Of a stretch of 7,403 bases of DNA, positions 1 through 5,441 are shown piece after piece. The notes below the pieces were generated by a model. That model was not told the DNA's origin. It ran no database searches and saw only the letters and a list, made by a program, of their open reading frames with translations. The DNA is taken from contig CAZBWE010000101.1 in NCBI GenBank assembly GCA_964495465.1, positions 1-7,403 on the forward strand, given 5' to 3'. Both the position numbers and the translations under genes were made by a program. This stretch comes from CAZBWE01 sp964495465. GTDB lineage: Bacteria > Planctomycetota > Phycisphaerae > Sedimentisphaerales > Anaerobacaceae. Position 1 is the stretch's first letter. Each line of letters opens with the position of its first letter.

Positions 1-400
1 TGAACTCTTCCATCGCCGGGTAAATAAACTCTTCGACCGGCGTGCTGAGCCGGTGCACCTCGTCGATAAACAGCACATCGCCGGTATTTATATTGCTCAA
101 AAGGCCCATCACATCGCCCTGCTTGGTCAAGGCCGGTCCTGATGAGCAGCGAATCCTGGCTCCCATTTCATTCGCCACGACGTTAGCCAGGGTCGTCTTT
201 CCGAGTCCGGGCGGGCCGTAAAATAAAATATGCTCCAACGGCTCAGACCTTTGCTTCGCCGCCTTTATCGCAATGACGAGCTTTTCCTTAACGCTGCACT
301 GGCCTATACATTCGTCCAAAGACTTCGGCCGCAGCGCAACGTTAAAGCTTTCTTCCTGCTCGTTTACAGGTTGTCCACTAATTACTCTGCCTATAGCCAT
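1..400 (-). CDS. ruvB: RuvB Holliday junction branch-migration ATPase, N-terminal part (3' end cut by window edge)
   Basis: The first 133 residues are visible, starting at ATG (398-400); the gene runs off the left edge. RuvB is the AAA+ hexameric motor that RuvA loads on Holliday junctions to drive branch migration in the cytoplasm. Walker A GPPGLGKTT is at residues 62-70 (K68), SSGPAL at 86-91, and Walker B LFIDEVHRL at 110-118 (D113, E114). The preceding LRPKSLDECIGQ at 23-34 is the classic RuvB N-terminal signature, and VEEFIYPAMEEF at 122-133 continues the family pattern. The family is usually about 340 residues, so some 60% is missing here. The start is chosen because the N-terminal extension before LRPK has normal length. 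No Shine-Dalgarno sequence precedes it; the start abuts a heptamer repeat array filling the gap to ruvA. It is the last visible gene of the hisC-to-ruvB string. Confidence 0.97.
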   Translation of the reverse strand, partial: MAIGRVISGQPVNEQEESFNVALRPKSLDECIGQCSVKEKLVIAIKAAKQRSEPLEHILFYGPPGLGKTTLANVVANEMGARIRCSSGPALTKQGDVMGLLSNINTGDVLFIDEVHRLSTPVEEFIYPAMEEF

Positions 401-405
401 AGTTT

Positions 406-475
406 AGTTCGTTGTTCATAGTTCATTGTTCATAGTTTGTAGTCTATGAACTCACAACGACGAACTATGAACTAT
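406..475. repeat. Inverted array of ten 7-bp units filling the ruvA-ruvB spacer
   Basis: The stretch divides into ten 7-bp units. The first six (406-447) follow the plus-strand consensus (A/T)GTTCAT, with the first base alternating A,T,A,T over units one to four. The last four (448-475) are mostly the reverse-complement form, GAACTAT. The array leaves only five bases before ruvB and one base after the ruvA stop. Because the two halves face each other, 405-435 and 444-474 form an imperfect inverted repeat, 23 of 31 positions paired by my count, with a perfect 8-bp inner stem (428-435 with 444-451) around an 8-base loop. A transcript hairpin is therefore possible between ruvA and ruvB. No U-run follows in the minus direction, so it does not resemble an intrinsic terminator. 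Confidence 0.85.
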
Positions 476-476
476 T

Positions 477-1109
477 TTATACTTCTATTCCTTGTTTTAA
501 CCTGTACACCAGAGGCACAAGCGCTTCAGCGGAATTTATATCAGGGTGTCTCCGGCAGGCCATCTCAATAAGCTCAATCGCCTCGTTTCTTTTTTCACCC
601 CAGGCGACAAGAATCTCCAGTGCTTCAACCTGAAACGGTTTAAATACAGTCTGCGCCGCGGAGCGGCCGGGTTCGGCTCCAATCGCATAATCACCGAGCT
701 TGCCCTTCAATTCCGCAATAATCTGCTGGGCCAGTCTTTTACCCACGGACGGCAGAGACAATAATATTTTATCATCGCCGTTTTCTATTGCCGCAGCTAT
801 GTTGGCTATCGGGATACTAAGGGCCTTCAAACCCTTTTTTATGCCTACTCCTTTGACGCTGATAAATTTTCTGAAGAAATCTCTTTCGCCCGCATTTAAA
901 AAACCGACCATTCTCGGTATAAGATTGCCGCCGGCCGGCGTGCCTTCGTAATATTCCATCGTGCAGAGCGTGATATCCGAGCTGACCATATCCGACAGCG
1001 CATTTACACAATAGCCCGGCAGCATTACTTCATACGCGACCGCACCTATTTGCACAAGGGCGCTATCGGTATCGAGCTTAACGAGTTTTCCTTCAATCTT
1101 TGCTATCAT
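477..1109 (-). CDS. ruvA: RuvA Holliday junction DNA-binding subunit
   Basis: A 210-residue protein that forms the tetrameric platform recognising four-way junctions and recruiting RuvB rings. MIAKIEGKLV is the usual RuvA opening of the N-terminal OB fold (about 1-65). Helix-hairpin-helix motifs lie near 82-97 (ISVKGVGIKKG) and 117-137 (LSLPSVGKRLAQQIIAELKGKL region). A linker around 142-158 leads to a C-terminal three-helix RuvB-contact domain (about 159-206). The frame is open 20 codons further upstream (to 1169), but that extension is low-complexity repeat translation inside ruvC, so the ATG at 1107-1109 is preferred. The gene overlaps the ruvC end by 17 bp, and no Shine-Dalgarno sequence is visible, which suggests translational coupling. 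Between the OB fold and the first HhH, residues 52-68 carry EYYEGTPAGGNLIPRMV, longer than the E. coli segment holding the acidic pin; I associate this form with planctomycetes. Confidence 0.95.
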   Translation of the reverse strand: MIAKIEGKLVKLDTDSALVQIGAVAYEVMLPGYCVNALSDMVSSDITLCTMEYYEGTPAGGNLIPRMVGFLNAGERDFFRKFISVKGVGIKKGLKALSIPIANIAAAIENGDDKILLSLPSVGKRLAQQIIAELKGKLGDYAIGAEPGRSAAQTVFKPFQVEALEILVAWGEKRNEAIELIEMACRRHPDINSAEALVPLVYRLKQGIEV

Positions 1110-1677
1110 AAGTGTCGTCCGCCGCCCGTCGCTCGTCGCTCGTGCCCCCAACCACAAGACATGAGTCAAAACTTTTTAGCGAATTTACACAGCATAATGA
1201 TACCGCTACGGCATCGGCCACGTCGTCCGGCTCCGGTATATCAGGTAAGGACAAGATTGCCTGAATGGCCCTCTGCATCTGCTGCTTTGATGCCCTTCCG
1301 TTGCCGGTGATTGATTTTTTTATACGTGTCGCACTAAAGCTTCTGACCTCAATTGCAGCTTCGGCACACTTTTGCAGTATAACTCCCCTTGCGTGCCCCA
1401 TCAGTATCGCCGTCTTTGGATGGGCATAATGTGAGTATAATTCTTCTACAGCCACGATGTCAGGGCTGAACTTTTTTAACAAAGATTGTATATCTTCGGC
1501 AATTTGATTTAACTTTGCTTCTATCGGCAAATGTCCGGACGTGCGGCAAACGCCCGCCTCAAGCAGCGCTCCATCGCCATAGCTATGGAGCGTCGGCGAC
1601 TTTTCTCCGTTGTCACCTATTTCGAGGCAGGCATATCCACAGACCTGCAAACCCGGGTCAATGCCGAGCATTCTCAT
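1093..1677 (-). CDS. ruvC: RuvC crossover junction endodeoxyribonuclease (Holliday junction resolvase)
   Basis: A 194-residue RNase H-fold dimeric nuclease that cuts Holliday junctions symmetrically, completing the RuvABC set. The four acidic catalytic residues are visible: D7 in GIDPG, E78 in VAVEEL, and D152 and D155 in PDDVADAVAV. The conserved core YAHPKTAILMGHARGV spans 84-99, and ITGNGRASKQQMQRAI spans 123-138. The start ATG (1675-1677) overlaps the cysS stop as ATGA and has GGAG six bases upstream (1684-1687), a good ribosome site. E. coli RuvC is 173 residues; here the last 20 or so (about 171-194) form an extra polar tail whose central residues GGTSDERRAADD (177-188) are encoded by a 7-bp repeat array. 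The tail is probably dispensable. Its end overlaps the ruvA start. Confidence 0.96.
   Translation of the reverse strand: MRMLGIDPGLQVCGYACLEIGDNGEKSPTLHSYGDGALLEAGVCRTSGHLPIEAKLNQIAEDIQSLLKKFSPDIVAVEELYSHYAHPKTAILMGHARGVILQKCAEAAIEVRSFSATRIKKSITGNGRASKQQMQRAIQAILSLPDIPEPDDVADAVAVSLCCVNSLKSFDSCLVVGGTSDERRAADDTYDSKD
1114..1148. repeat. GC-rich 7-bp repeat array inside the ruvC 3' end
   Basis: Five 7-bp units follow the plus-strand consensus GTCGCTC. Units three and four (1128-1141) are identical; the others differ at two to three positions each. The array is read in frame as RuvC residues 177-188 and ends five bases before the ruvA start codon on the minus strand. It shares its period with the AT-rich arrays elsewhere in the window but not its sequence. 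Confidence 0.7.
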
Positions 1678-3155
1678 TTTCTTCTCCAGGCAGTAATCCC
1701 TCCGGGCTTATCTTCCAGCAATATTCCGATTTCCTCAAGCTTGTCACGCAGCGCATCAGCCGCTACAAAATCTTTCCTCTGTCGGGCATTGCTTCGCTGC
1801 CCGATAAAGACGTTGACCAGCTTGTCCAGCATATCAGTGTCGGCGCCAATATCTTCAGAATATTCATCCTTTACCAAACCCAGAACATCTCCCCCCAGCC
1901 GGTTAAACAAAACGTCAATTTCGTTAAGGGTCTCCACAAATGTCTCGCTTTCTTCAAGCAGATTGTTTGCCAACCGAACAAGCTCGAAAATAACAGAAAG
2001 TGCGATAGATGTATTCAAATCATCATTCATTGCCGCTTCAAACTTTTCTCTCAACTGCTTCAATTGTTCCGTTAATTTACTGTCGGCCTGGCCATGCGGG
2101 ACCTGGGTCATTCTTTTTCGCAGTGATTTGACAGTCTCGGTTATTTTTTCGTAGCCGCTCTGTGCCGCAAAAAGTGCAGCATCTGAAAAATCCAGCGGAC
2201 TTCTATAGTGACTATTCAAAATCAACTGCCTGACCGCCAGCGGGTCATAGCGTCTGGTTAGTCTTTCGTGTGCTCCTGAAAAGGCCTGTTTTAAAGTGAT
2301 AAAATTGTTCAAGCTCTTACCCATTTTCTGGCCGTCAACGGTTACCATATTATTATGCAGCCAATATCGAGCAAATTGCGCATCGTTGGCCGCCTCTGCC
2401 TGGGCGATTTCACACTCGTGATGCGGGAACTGATTTTCCAGTCCGCCGCCGTGAATATCGATTGTATTGCCCAGGTATTTCATCGCCATCACCGAACATT
2501 CGAGATGCCAGCCGGGAAATCCCATTCCCCAGGGGCTCGGCCACCGCATAATATGGTTCGGCTCAGCTCTTTTCCAGAGAGCAAAGTCCGCAGGATTCTT
2601 CTTATCCGTTGAAACTTCCACCCGTGCACCAGCCAGCATTTCCTCCACATTTCTGCCGGACAGTTTCCCGTAGTCATTGAATTTGGAGACATCGAAATAT
2701 ACCGAGCCGCCGACCTCGTAGGCGTAATCTTTCTCAAGCAGCGTTTTTACCAGTTCAATCTGTTCAATAATGTGTCCGCTGGCCCTTGGACTGATATCCG
2801 GACGAACACAGTTGAGCTTGTCCATATCCTCGAAGTAACTGCGGGTGTAATACTCCGCCAGTTCCATCGGATGCATCTTTTCCTTTTTGGCCGCCACAGC
2901 AATCTTGTCCTCGCCTTCGTCCGCATCGTCGGTCAGATGGCCTACATCCGTTATATTCTGCACATAAGTAACACTGAAACCGAGATAGCGAAGGTATCGA
3001 ACCAGGACATCAAAGCTTACATAACTTTTTGCGTGCCCTAAATGTGCGTGCCCATATACGGTCGGCCCACAGACGTATATGCCAACCTTGCCTTTTTTTA
3101 ACGGCTTAAATTCTTCTTTCCTTCGCGTCAAGCTGTTATACAATTGCAGTCCCAT
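1674..3155 (-). CDS. cysS: Cysteinyl-tRNA synthetase
   Basis: A 493-residue class I aminoacyl-tRNA synthetase that charges tRNA-Cys with cysteine in the cytoplasm. The Rossmann catalytic core begins YVCGPTVYGHAHLGHAKS; C29 is the first zinc ligand and HLGH (38-41) is the HIGH motif. The other expected zinc ligands are C220 (GWHLECS), H245 and E249 (FPHHECEIAQAE). The second catalytic loop is KMGKS (277-281) rather than KMSKS, a variant I know from other bacterial CysRS. GHLTDDADEGEDK (72-84) follows the NITD motif, another lineage-type feature. The C-terminal part (about 330-493) holds the helical DALR-like and anticodon-binding regions, including DFVAADALRDKLEEIGILLEDKPGG (462-486). The length is normal. 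An AGAAGG ribosome site precedes the ATG by nine bases, inside the ispF end. The last four bases overlap ruvC. Confidence 0.97.
   Translation of the reverse strand: MGLQLYNSLTRRKEEFKPLKKGKVGIYVCGPTVYGHAHLGHAKSYVSFDVLVRYLRYLGFSVTYVQNITDVGHLTDDADEGEDKIAVAAKKEKMHPMELAEYYTRSYFEDMDKLNCVRPDISPRASGHIIEQIELVKTLLEKDYAYEVGGSVYFDVSKFNDYGKLSGRNVEEMLAGARVEVSTDKKNPADFALWKRAEPNHIMRWPSPWGMGFPGWHLECSVMAMKYLGNTIDIHGGGLENQFPHHECEIAQAEAANDAQFARYWLHNNMVTVDGQKMGKSLNNFITLKQAFSGAHERLTRRYDPLAVRQLILNSHYRSPLDFSDAALFAAQSGYEKITETVKSLRKRMTQVPHGQADSKLTEQLKQLREKFEAAMNDDLNTSIALSVIFELVRLANNLLEESETFVETLNEIDVLFNRLGGDVLGLVKDEYSEDIGADTDMLDKLVNVFIGQRSNARQRKDFVAADALRDKLEEIGILLEDKPGGITAWRRK
1684..1687 (-). promoter_or_regulatory. 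Ribosome binding site of ruvC (GGAG)
   Basis: GGAG on the minus strand lies six bases before the ruvC ATG, inside the cysS end. It supports translation of ruvC by its own initiation in addition to coupling through the ATGA overlap. Confidence 0.55.
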
Positions 3156-3164
3156 AGATTTCCG

Positions 3165-3170
3165 CCTTCT
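3165..3170 (-). promoter_or_regulatory. Ribosome binding site of cysS (AGAAGG)
   Basis: On the minus strand AGAAGG lies nine bases before the cysS ATG and overlaps the ispF stop codon. It is one of the few clear Shine-Dalgarno sites in the window and fixes the cysS start. Confidence 0.6.
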
Positions 3171-3681
3171 ATAAAGTTCTTTTGCGTTTTTTTCTCAAAA
3201 GCGCTATAGCGGTGGCGGCCATTGCTTCGCCGGCTCCTATTTCACCAAGCCCTTCGTTCGTTTTTGCCTTTACGTTGACCGCTGTAAAATCAATTCCCAA
3301 AAGCCCGGCAATGCACCTTTTAATCTGCCCTTTAACCGGATTCAGGTTTGGCTGCTCCGTGTGTATTATCAAGTCAACATTAACCACGTCCCACTGTTTT
3401 TTTTCGAGCTGCTCTTTCACGATAAAAAGAAGCTCTTTACTGTCAGCGTCCTTGAACTTCGGGTCTGTATCGGGAAATAACATCCCTATATCTCCCATCC
3501 CGCTTGCGCCTAAAAGGGCATCGATAACGGCATGCAGAGCCACATCACCATCGCTATGGCCAGCCAAGCCGGCAGGGAACGGCACATAAACACCGCCGAG
3601 CATCAGCTTTCTGCCCTCGGCTATCCTGTGTATGTCGGTGCCGATACCGCTTCTGTATTCAGCCCTGAGTTCGTCTATCAC
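3169..3681 (-). CDS. ispF: 2-C-methyl-D-erythritol 2,4-cyclodiphosphate synthase
   Basis: A 170-residue homotrimeric zinc enzyme of the MEP (non-mevalonate) isoprenoid pathway. It cyclises 4-diphosphocytidyl-methylerythritol 2-phosphate with release of CMP. Zinc ligands D16 and H18 (GIGTDIHRI) and H50 (GHSDGDVALHAVIDALLGA) are present, as are MGDIGMLFPDTDPKFKDADS (62-81) and KAKTNEGLG (138-146). The start is GTG (3679-3681), overlapping the hisB stop as GTGA, with AAAGGG five bases upstream (3687-3692). The N-terminus is about eight residues longer than in E. coli. Residues lining the trimer-axis cavity in E. coli (F7, F139, R142) appear here as T15, E147 and A150. The C-terminus ends in a basic tail RKKRKRTL. 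No ispD is visible nearby, so the preceding step is encoded elsewhere. The family call is firm. Confidence 0.96.
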   Translation of the reverse strand: MIDELRAEYRSGIGTDIHRIAEGRKLMLGGVYVPFPAGLAGHSDGDVALHAVIDALLGASGMGDIGMLFPDTDPKFKDADSKELLFIVKEQLEKKQWDVVNVDLIIHTEQPNLNPVKGQIKRCIAGLLGIDFTAVNVKAKTNEGLGEIGAGEAMAATAIALLRKKRKRTL

Positions 3682-4262
3682 AATTGCCCTTTCGTACTTG
3701 GTATGTCGGTCCCTACGATTGCCACGGCCATCGCCAGCGACTTGCCCAAGCCCTTGAAAATCGCCTCAGCTATGTGATGGCTGTTTGTGCCGTATGGCAC
3801 GTTTATATGAAGATTGAACCTGCCGTTGTTCGAAAAACTCCGCAGCATCTCCTCGATACACTCCACGTCAAAATCGCCAATTTTATCCGTGCGGTACTCA
3901 ACATTATATACACAGCTTGCCCTGCCTGACAAATCCACGGATACATTCGCCAGAGCATCCTCCATCGGCACAGAACTATGACCATACCTGTTGATGCCTT
4001 TTTTGTCACCGAGGGCCTTTAGCAAACACTCGCCAAGGCAAATCGCAATATCCTCGACCGTATGGTGCGCATCGACATTCAAATCGCCCTTTGCCTTGAC
4101 CACCATATCGATTCTGCTGTGCTTGCTTAGATGAGTGAGCATATGGTCCAAAAAGCCGATGCCGGTATCAATCTCATATTTGCCGAGGCCATCCACATTA
4201 AGCTCAACGCCGATATCGGTTTCTTTCGTCTGCCTGTGGGTTTTAGCAATTCTGTTTTCCAT
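3678..4262 (-). CDS. hisB: Imidazoleglycerol-phosphate dehydratase
   Basis: A 194-residue monofunctional dehydratase of histidine biosynthesis. It converts imidazole glycerol phosphate to imidazole acetol phosphate using two metal ions in a 24-mer shell. Family motifs are all present: GIGFLDHML (34-42), DAHHTVED (64-71, metal-binding H66, H67 and E70), SFSNNGRFNLH (142-152), NSHHIAEAIFK (160-170) and the C-terminal STKG (189-192). The length equals the monofunctional family norm; there is no N-terminal histidinol-phosphatase domain as in E. coli HisB. The ATG (4260-4262) has AAGGG seven bases upstream (4270-4274). Its product is the substrate of HisC, encoded just upstream in the transcript. 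The stop overlaps the GTG start of ispF by 4 bp. Confidence 0.97.
   Translation of the reverse strand: MENRIAKTHRQTKETDIGVELNVDGLGKYEIDTGIGFLDHMLTHLSKHSRIDMVVKAKGDLNVDAHHTVEDIAICLGECLLKALGDKKGINRYGHSSVPMEDALANVSVDLSGRASCVYNVEYRTDKIGDFDVECIEEMLRSFSNNGRFNLHINVPYGTNSHHIAEAIFKGLGKSLAMAVAIVGTDIPSTKGQL
3687..3692 (-). promoter_or_regulatory. Ribosome binding site of ispF (AAAGGG)
   Basis: AAAGGG on the minus strand is five bases upstream of the GTG start of ispF, inside hisB. It decides for the GTG at 3679-3681, as no ATG lies between it and the conserved GIGTDIH motif. Confidence 0.5.
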
Positions 4263-4269
4263 AAGAATA

Positions 4270-4274
4270 CCCTT
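4270..4274 (-). promoter_or_regulatory. Ribosome binding site of hisB (AAGGG)
   Basis: AAGGG on the minus strand is seven bases before the hisB ATG, just after the heptamer array ends. It is a modest match to the anti-Shine-Dalgarno sequence. Confidence 0.45.
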
Positions 4275-4277
4275 ATT

Positions 4278-4319
4278 TGGTTATTGGTTATTGGTAACTG
4301 GTAATTGGCAACTGGTTAA
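4278..4319. repeat. Six tandem 7-bp units in the hisC-hisB gap, with a 15-bp palindrome at the end
   Basis: Six 7-bp units follow the consensus TGGTWAY; units one and two are identical (TGGTTAT). The last unit and the following bases form a perfect palindrome, TGGTTAA and TTAACCA around one base (4313-4327). Beyond it, 4328-4358 carries no clear pattern until ATCACCA and TTTAACC (4351-4364), which look like two diverged units on the other strand and include the hisC stop codon. This resembles the head-to-head arrangement between ruvA and ruvB. The 96-bp gap contains nothing else that I can recognise apart from the hisB ribosome site. Confidence 0.8.
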
Positions 4320-4358
4320 TTTAACCATTTAGCTCTGCCACAGGTAACAAATCACCAT

Positions 4359-5441
4359 TTAACCAGGTTCTGCCAAGATTTCCTTCAAAGCTGATATTAG
4401 CTTGTTATCCTGCTCTTCGGTACCAATAGAAATTCTCAATTTGTCTTTCAACTTCGGATAATTAAAGTATCGGACATATATGTTTCGCTGCGTCAGTTTT
4501 TCGTGAACTTCAGCCGCTTTTTTGTTTTTGCATTTTGCGAGAATGAAATTTGCGAAACTATCAGGGACATCAAAACCAAGGTCTCTTAACTTTTCGGTCA
4601 ACCTGATACGCTCAGCTTTTACCTTTTTGACACATTCATTGAAATACTCCCGGTCTTTTATAGCCGCCGTTGCAAGGGCGATAGCTACGGTATCAACATT
4701 ATAGGAATCCTTGACTTTCAAAAGGCCGGTTATCAAACCCGGCTGGGCAACCGCATAGCCGAACCGAACGCCCGCAAGCGAATACCCTTTACTCATCGAG
4801 CGAAGTATAATCACATTATCAAAATCTTTCACAAGCGATGTGCACTCTCTTTCTGCAAAATCCACATACGCCTCATCAATCAATAATACCCCGGCAAGCT
4901 CATCAGCTAATGAAGCTAACTCCTCAACGTTTATAAAAGTGCCGCTCGGAGCATTCGGATTGCAGACTATGGTCAAGGCAGCACCAGTGCCGGCCAATTT
5001 AGCCGGAAGATTGAATTCTTTGTCAAAAGGTATTTCGATTGCCCTGCAATTTTGCAGTTTCGCCAATACCGGATAAAGCGAATAAGTAGGAACAGGATAC
5101 GCAACAGGACGATTTTCATCGCAAAAGGCCTGTAGGGCCATTCGCAGCAATTCATCTCCGCCATTGCAGCACATAATATTTTCCGGCTGGACGCCATTCA
5201 CTTCTGCCGCCGCCTCTCGAAAGGCATTTCCCAGCGGGTCGGGGTATCGGCGAAGCTGCTCATCTTTTATTTCTGCAAGCGCTTTTAATACCTTAGGTGA
5301 AGGCGGATAGGGATTCTCATTGGTATTGAGCTTTATAATGTCGGCTTCTTTTGGCCTGCCCTCCGTAGCCTTGGCGAAGGAGGGTTGAAATCCCGGTTCA
5401 TAGCTTTTGGCACTTTCGATATTTTTGCGAAAATATTTCAT
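4359..5441 (-). CDS. hisC: Histidinol-phosphate aminotransferase
   Basis: A 360-residue fold-type I PLP enzyme that transaminates imidazole acetol phosphate with glutamate to histidinol phosphate, the step after HisB. The N-terminal KLNTNENPYPPSPKV (37-51) is diagnostic. Cofactor residues are N161 (CNPNAPSGT), D189 and Y192 (LIDEAYVDF) and the Schiff-base lysine K218 (RSMSKGYSLAGVRFGYA, with R226). R336 in LRISIGT is the substrate-anion arginine. Residues 21-30, SFAKATEGRP, lie between the usual YEPG and IIKLNTNENP segments and are encoded by a palindromic repeat, so they are an in-frame insertion in a surface N-terminal segment. The ATG (5439-5441) has no Shine-Dalgarno sequence and sits in the same nine-base context as the ruvB start (CATAGTTTA on the plus strand). 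It is the first gene of the compact string. Confidence 0.96.
   Translation of the reverse strand: MKYFRKNIESAKSYEPGFQPSFAKATEGRPKEADIIKLNTNENPYPPSPKVLKALAEIKDEQLRRYPDPLGNAFREAAAEVNGVQPENIMCCNGGDELLRMALQAFCDENRPVAYPVPTYSLYPVLAKLQNCRAIEIPFDKEFNLPAKLAGTGAALTIVCNPNAPSGTFINVEELASLADELAGVLLIDEAYVDFAERECTSLVKDFDNVIILRSMSKGYSLAGVRFGYAVAQPGLITGLLKVKDSYNVDTVAIALATAAIKDREYFNECVKKVKAERIRLTEKLRDLGFDVPDSFANFILAKCKNKKAAEVHEKLTQRNIYVRYFNYPKLKDKLRISIGTEEQDNKLISALKEILAEPG
5359..5384. repeat. 26-bp palindromic element inserted in frame in hisC
   Basis: Outer arms CCCTCC (5359-5364) and GGAGGG (5379-5384) flank an inner hairpin, CCTT and AAGG around GGCG (5369-5380). In the hisC frame it gives most of the peptide SFAKATEGRP (residues 21-30). 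I recognise very similar peptides recurring in unrelated proteins from uncultivated bacterial genomes, which fits a dispersed repeat of the coding-tolerated REP kind; that recollection is not backed by a search here. Confidence 0.75.

Noticed and set aside
406..475. CRISPR array or intrinsic terminator between ruvA and ruvB
   Set aside because: The units are 7 bp with no spacers and no cas genes are nearby; the stem has internal mismatches and no U-run follows in the direction of transcription.
1110..1169. Upstream extension of ruvA by 20 codons
   Set aside because: The extra residues are a translation of the GC-rich heptamer array and the ruvC end; the family opening MIAKIEGKL begins at 1109.
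1531..2154. Long plus-strand open frame (207 codons) opposite cysS and the start of ruvC
   Set aside because: It is rich in Ser, Arg and Cys without family motifs and lies antisense to a strongly conserved CysRS C-terminal half; it is a frame shadow. The same holds for the overlapping 1515-2075 frame.
2307..2330. KMGKS in CysRS as a damaged KMSKS motif
   Set aside because: The variant is known from functional CysRS of other bacteria, and the HIGH motif and all four zinc ligands are intact, so it is not evidence of decay.
3182..3589. Plus-strand open frame (135 codons) antisense to ispF
   Set aside because: It mirrors conserved IspF codons, has no recognisable domain and no plausible ribosome site; a shadow.
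3678..4262. hisB as a truncated form of bifunctional HisB
   Set aside because: 194 residues is the normal size of the monofunctional dehydratase found in most bacteria; nothing upstream resembles a lost phosphatase domain.
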